Assembly (NCBI GenBank): GCA_023407575.1 | Contig: JAEYLX010000069.1 | Span: forward strand, 186,001-250,000 | Source of the DNA: Bacillota bacterium | GTDB lineage: Bacteria; Bacillota; Clostridia; Lachnospirales; Lachnospiraceae | Length of the DNA stretch: 64,000 nucleotides | Direction: 5' to 3' | Shown here: one piece after another, positions 61,302-64,000 of the stretch | How positions within the stretch are numbered: the first letter of the stretch is position 1 | Layout: each line of letters begins with the position of its first letter | Notes under the pieces: model-generated | What the model saw: only the letters and a program-made list of their open reading frames with translations | The model's database searches: none | What the model was told of the DNA's origin: nothing | Program-made: the position numbers and the translations under genes

Positions 61302-62732
61302 ATGATGAAATTTTTGAGAGGTATAGGTAAACCCTTTAAAGAAGTAGGATTAGCCATTAGAGATGGTGATGTGTTCGTAAAATTATCTCTTTTACTTATG
61401 GGACTAGGGTATTTTAGAAGAAAGCAAATCATAAAAGGTATCATAGTTTCTTTTTTTCAATTTTTAGTTATATTTTTTACAGCAATAGTTGGTTTTCCTT
61501 ATCTGGCTAAATTAACATCACTGGGAACCGTTCAGCGTGAAATGATCTTTAATATGGAAACAATGAAAAACGAGGTCAATGATTTTGACAATTCCTTTAA
61601 AATCCTATTATTTGGACTAATAAGTCTTGTAATTATAGTAGCCGCAGCCGTTCTTTATTTAGTTAATATAGTCAATGTAAGACATCTTCAGGTTCTAGGG
61701 GAGTCTGGAAAGCATATCAATAGTTTCGCAGAAGATATAAAAGATTTACTTAATCATAAATTTCATATTACCTTATTGTTTTTCCCTATTATGGGGGTAA
61801 TTATATTTACGATCATTCCATTGCTCGTAATGATTATGGTAGCATTTACAAATTATGATTCGACACATATGCCTCCGTCAACCTTATTTACCTGGGTGGG
61901 TGTTACGAATTTCAAACAGCTATTTGCATCCTCCATTGCCATAACTTTTGGATATTCCTTTAAGAAGGTCTTATCCTGGACACTAATCTGGGCTGTTTTT
62001 GCTACCTTTACCAACTACTTCGGTGGTATTTTATTAGCAATGTATATTAATAATAAAAAGACGAAATTCCAAAGAGTATGGAGGTCGCTCTTTGTAGTAG
62101 CTATTGCGGTTCCACAGTTTGTAACATTACTTTTAATTCGCAATTTCTTTGCGGATACAGGCATTGTAAATACGATTTGTTCTAATTTTGGAATTACAGA
62201 GCTGTTTGCAAATTTAGGATTAATAAAACCCAGCTTAGGATATATCCCATTTTTAACAGATCCAGTTTGGGCAAAGATCATGATTATATTAATCAATATG
62301 TGGATTGGTATCCCTTATTTGATGTTAATTGCTACTGGTGTATTGATGAATATACCGGCAGACCTGATTGAAAGTGCAAAGATTGATGGTGCAAGTCCCT
62401 TCCAGTCCTTTAAAAAGATTACGCTACCATACATATTATTTGTAACAGGGCCTTATCTTGTTACCTCCTTTGTAGCAAATATTAATAACTTTAATGTTAT
62501 CTATCTTCTAACAAATGATGTCTTCTATACGCAGGATCAGCATCTGGCTAATTCAAGTGCACAGGAAGTAGACCTTCTTGTTACTTGGCTATATCGACTG
62601 ACCCAAGATGAATATAATTACAAAATGGCATCTGTTATCGGTATCGCTGTCTTTATCATCTGTGCAATATTAACACTGATAGCCTTTAATTATATGATTA
62701 AGGGAAATAAAGAGGAGGAATTCCAATCATGA
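61302..62732 (+). CDS. Sugar ABC transporter permease, MalF/GanP-like
   Basis: About 476 residues from ATG 61302, which has GGGAG five bases upstream (ATG 61290 is too close). About eight membrane helices: two or three in an N-terminal extension (about 30-130), as in MalF, and six in the core. The EAA loop contains IPADLIESAKIDGASPFQSF. It pairs with the next permease; the ATPase (probably an MsmX-like shared one) is not in the window. An operator-like sequence near 61253-61272 is too weak to call. Confidence 0.9.
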   Translation: MMKFLRGIGKPFKEVGLAIRDGDVFVKLSLLLMGLGYFRRKQIIKGIIVSFFQFLVIFFTAIVGFPYLAKLTSLGTVQREMIFNMETMKNEVNDFDNSFKILLFGLISLVIIVAAAVLYLVNIVNVRHLQVLGESGKHINSFAEDIKDLLNHKFHITLLFFPIMGVIIFTIIPLLVMIMVAFTNYDSTHMPPSTLFTWVGVTNFKQLFASSIAITFGYSFKKVLSWTLIWAVFATFTNYFGGILLAMYINNKKTKFQRVWRSLFVVAIAVPQFVTLLLIRNFFADTGIVNTICSNFGITELFANLGLIKPSLGYIPFLTDPVWAKIMIILINMWIGIPYLMLIATGVLMNIPADLIESAKIDGASPFQSFKKITLPYILFVTGPYLVTSFVANINNFNVIYLLTNDVFYTQDQHLANSSAQEVDLLVTWLYRLTQDEYNYKMASVIGIAVFIICAILTLIAFNYMIKGNKEEEFQS

Positions 62733-63571
62733 GAAAAGCACTTAAATCAGGTGGAAGACATCTGTTCTTAATGATTCTGGTATTGTTTTGGTTAATTCCA
62801 ATTATATGGCTGGTGCTTACTTCCTTCAGTGGATATTCAGGAATTAATATTAGTCATTTTGTACCGGAAAGTTTTTCGCTTAATAATTACAAGCAGTTAC
62901 TTTGGAATGCAGATAGTGTGGCACAGTTTCCGAGATGGTTCATGAATACCTTTATCATTGCCATTTGTTCCTGTGTTATTTCCAGTATGTATGTGCTCAT
63001 GGTAAGCTATGCCATAAGCTGTATGAGATTTAAAATGAGAAAGCCCTTAATGAATATTGCTATTCTTTTAAATCTGTTTCCAGGATTTTTATCGATGATT
63101 GCAGTGTATTTTATCTTAAAATCCTTTAATCTGACGAATAACCATCTGGGGTTAATTCTTGTTTATTCGGGAAGTGCGGGGTTGGGATACCTGATTGCAA
63201 AAGGTTTTTTTGATACCATTCCCATTGCTTTAAGAGAAGCGGCAAAAATGGAAGGAGCTTCGGAAGCAAAGGTCTTTACTAAAATTGTTCTTCCAATTTC
63301 CAAACCAATTATAGTATATACCGTTATTGCTTCCTTCTTAGCGCCTTGGATGGACTTTATCTTTGCGAGAATTGTATTAAACTCTGGAATATCAAAGGAT
63401 TGGACGGTAGGAATCGGTCTTTACAATATGCTGGATAAAGCTTTAATCAATACCTATTTCGCAAGATTCTGCGCAGGTGGAGTGTTAGTTTCTATTCCAA
63501 TCTCGATACTATTCATAATCATGCAGAAATTTTATGTAGAAGGCATCACCTCGGGTTCGGTGAAAGGGTAG
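62729..63571 (+). CDS. Sugar ABC transporter permease, MalG/GanQ-like
   Basis: 280 residues, six membrane helices and the EAA loop IPIALREAAKMEGASEAKVF with KIVLPI. It overlaps the previous permease gene by 4 bp (ATGA), so the two are translationally coupled. It completes the membrane part of the importer. Confidence 0.93.
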   Translation: MRKALKSGGRHLFLMILVLFWLIPIIWLVLTSFSGYSGINISHFVPESFSLNNYKQLLWNADSVAQFPRWFMNTFIIAICSCVISSMYVLMVSYAISCMRFKMRKPLMNIAILLNLFPGFLSMIAVYFILKSFNLTNNHLGLILVYSGSAGLGYLIAKGFFDTIPIALREAAKMEGASEAKVFTKIVLPISKPIIVYTVIASFLAPWMDFIFARIVLNSGISKDWTVGIGLYNMLDKALINTYFARFCAGGVLVSIPISILFIIMQKFYVEGITSGSVKG

Positions 63572-63670
63572 CTAGTTAAAGGGTGAAGGCAAATTACCCA
63601 CTACTTGGAGCGTTACGGCTTATTCATCCTTTGAATATAGCCTATTATAAGAAAGGCACGGGAAATAAAG

Positions 63671-64000
63671 ATGGATAAATTTATTGTGAATATCATCCAT
63701 AGACCGGAGATGGTTCCTGAGTATGCTCAAAAGGTAACAGGCCATGGGAAAGAAGAGGATATTGAAGACAAAGCTCTTTTGGTGGAATCCTTGGATATAT
63801 TCAAAACACAGCAAGAGATAGCTCATAAAAATGGTTTAAAAACAACAATTCAAATGACGTATGCAAGTCTTTTTAATGAAGAGGCAATTGCTACAGCGAA
63901 GGAACATCATGAGATTTATGGAGATGAGATTTCCTTAACCTTACTTGGTTTACCTTGTAAAGAATTCCGTGATAAATACAAAACCAAGGATTTTTGCATT
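63671..64000 (+). CDS. Hypothetical protein in the galactan locus, 3' end outside window
   Basis: The frame from ATG 63671 is open for 110 codons to the end of the window. The N-terminal part (MDKFIVNIIHRPEMVPEYA, later TIQMTYASLFNEEAIATAKEHH and DEISLTLLGLPCKEF) looks like the beginning of a TIM-barrel or deacetylase-like enzyme, but I cannot assign a family from this fragment. A beta-galactosidase (GH42 or GH2) would be expected here, and this start does not look like one. The ribosome binding site is weak (AAAGG at about 63651, GGGAAA closer). Confidence 0.6.
   Translation, partial: MDKFIVNIIHRPEMVPEYAQKVTGHGKEEDIEDKALLVESLDIFKTQQEIAHKNGLKTTIQMTYASLFNEEAIATAKEHHEIYGDEISLTLLGLPCKEFRDKYKTKDFCI

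Noticed and set aside
1..64000. CRISPR arrays, tRNA or rRNA genes, insertion sequences, prophage
   Set aside because: No spaced direct repeats, tRNA T-arm signatures, transposase or phage genes were seen. The only tandem array (40871) has no spacers.

Overview
The window is a 64 kb piece of a low-GC, endospore-forming Firmicutes chromosome. Spo0A, SpoIVB, RecN, strong AGGAGG ribosome binding sites, frequent TTG starts and U-tailed terminators all point that way. The plant-galactan locus, the copper P-type ATPase locus and the Ig-like surface protein suggest a fibre-degrading anaerobic clostridium of the Lachnospiraceae ('Clostridium' phytofermentans-like). The species guess is inference, not something the sequence proves. 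Nearly all genes are on the + strand. I found no tRNA, rRNA, CRISPR array, insertion sequence or prophage.

Layout. 1-9 kb: signalling and hypothetical genes. These are a cut-off hypothetical gene, a TPR-GGDEF protein, an AraC-type protein with a possible internal start, a marR-MATE efflux pair under a striking operator, several unknown small proteins and a methyltransferase with a structured leader. 9-11.5 kb: an NfeD-like protein and a flotillin. 11.8-20.4 kb: a cyclic beta-1,2-glucan synthase divided between two adjacent genes. 20.6-25 kb: an ABC-2 exporter, a DUF975 membrane protein, a candidate structured non-coding RNA, and a two-gene threonine/serine exporter. 25.2-28 kb: a cytochrome b5-like protein, a small dehydrogenase subunit with an apparent CTG start, and a GMC flavoprotein. 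28.2-36.2 kb: a copper-handling locus (HMA/transmembrane/cupredoxin fusion, DUF2318 protein, CopA, a lipoprotein) followed by a two-component system. 36.9-40.7 kb: a 1268-residue bacterial Ig-like surface protein. 41-46.2 kb: DUF523, recN, spoIVB and spo0A. 46.7-51.8 kb: the lower glycolysis cluster gap-pgk-tpiA-gpmI. 52-55 kb: secG-rnr-smpB. 55.2-64 kb: a sugar-binding protein on the minus strand and a galactan utilisation locus (GH53 galactanase, LacI regulator, ABC sugar importer and the start of one further gene).

The galactan locus reads as one regulated unit. The secreted GH53 lipoprotein cuts galactan, the ABC system imports the oligosaccharides, and the LacI protein probably controls three promoters. 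Each of those has a -35/-10 pair with a related CG-centred operator directly downstream of the -10. The importer's ATPase is not in the window.

The observations I rate highest are the divided glucan synthase, the LacI operator series, the nested palindromes over the perfect marR promoter, the candidate RNA at about 23.2-23.6 kb, the CTG start in the GMC dehydrogenase locus, the long spo0A leader with 0A-box-like sites, the secG leader that can hide its own ribosome binding site, and a 27-bp dispersed intergenic repeat found four times.
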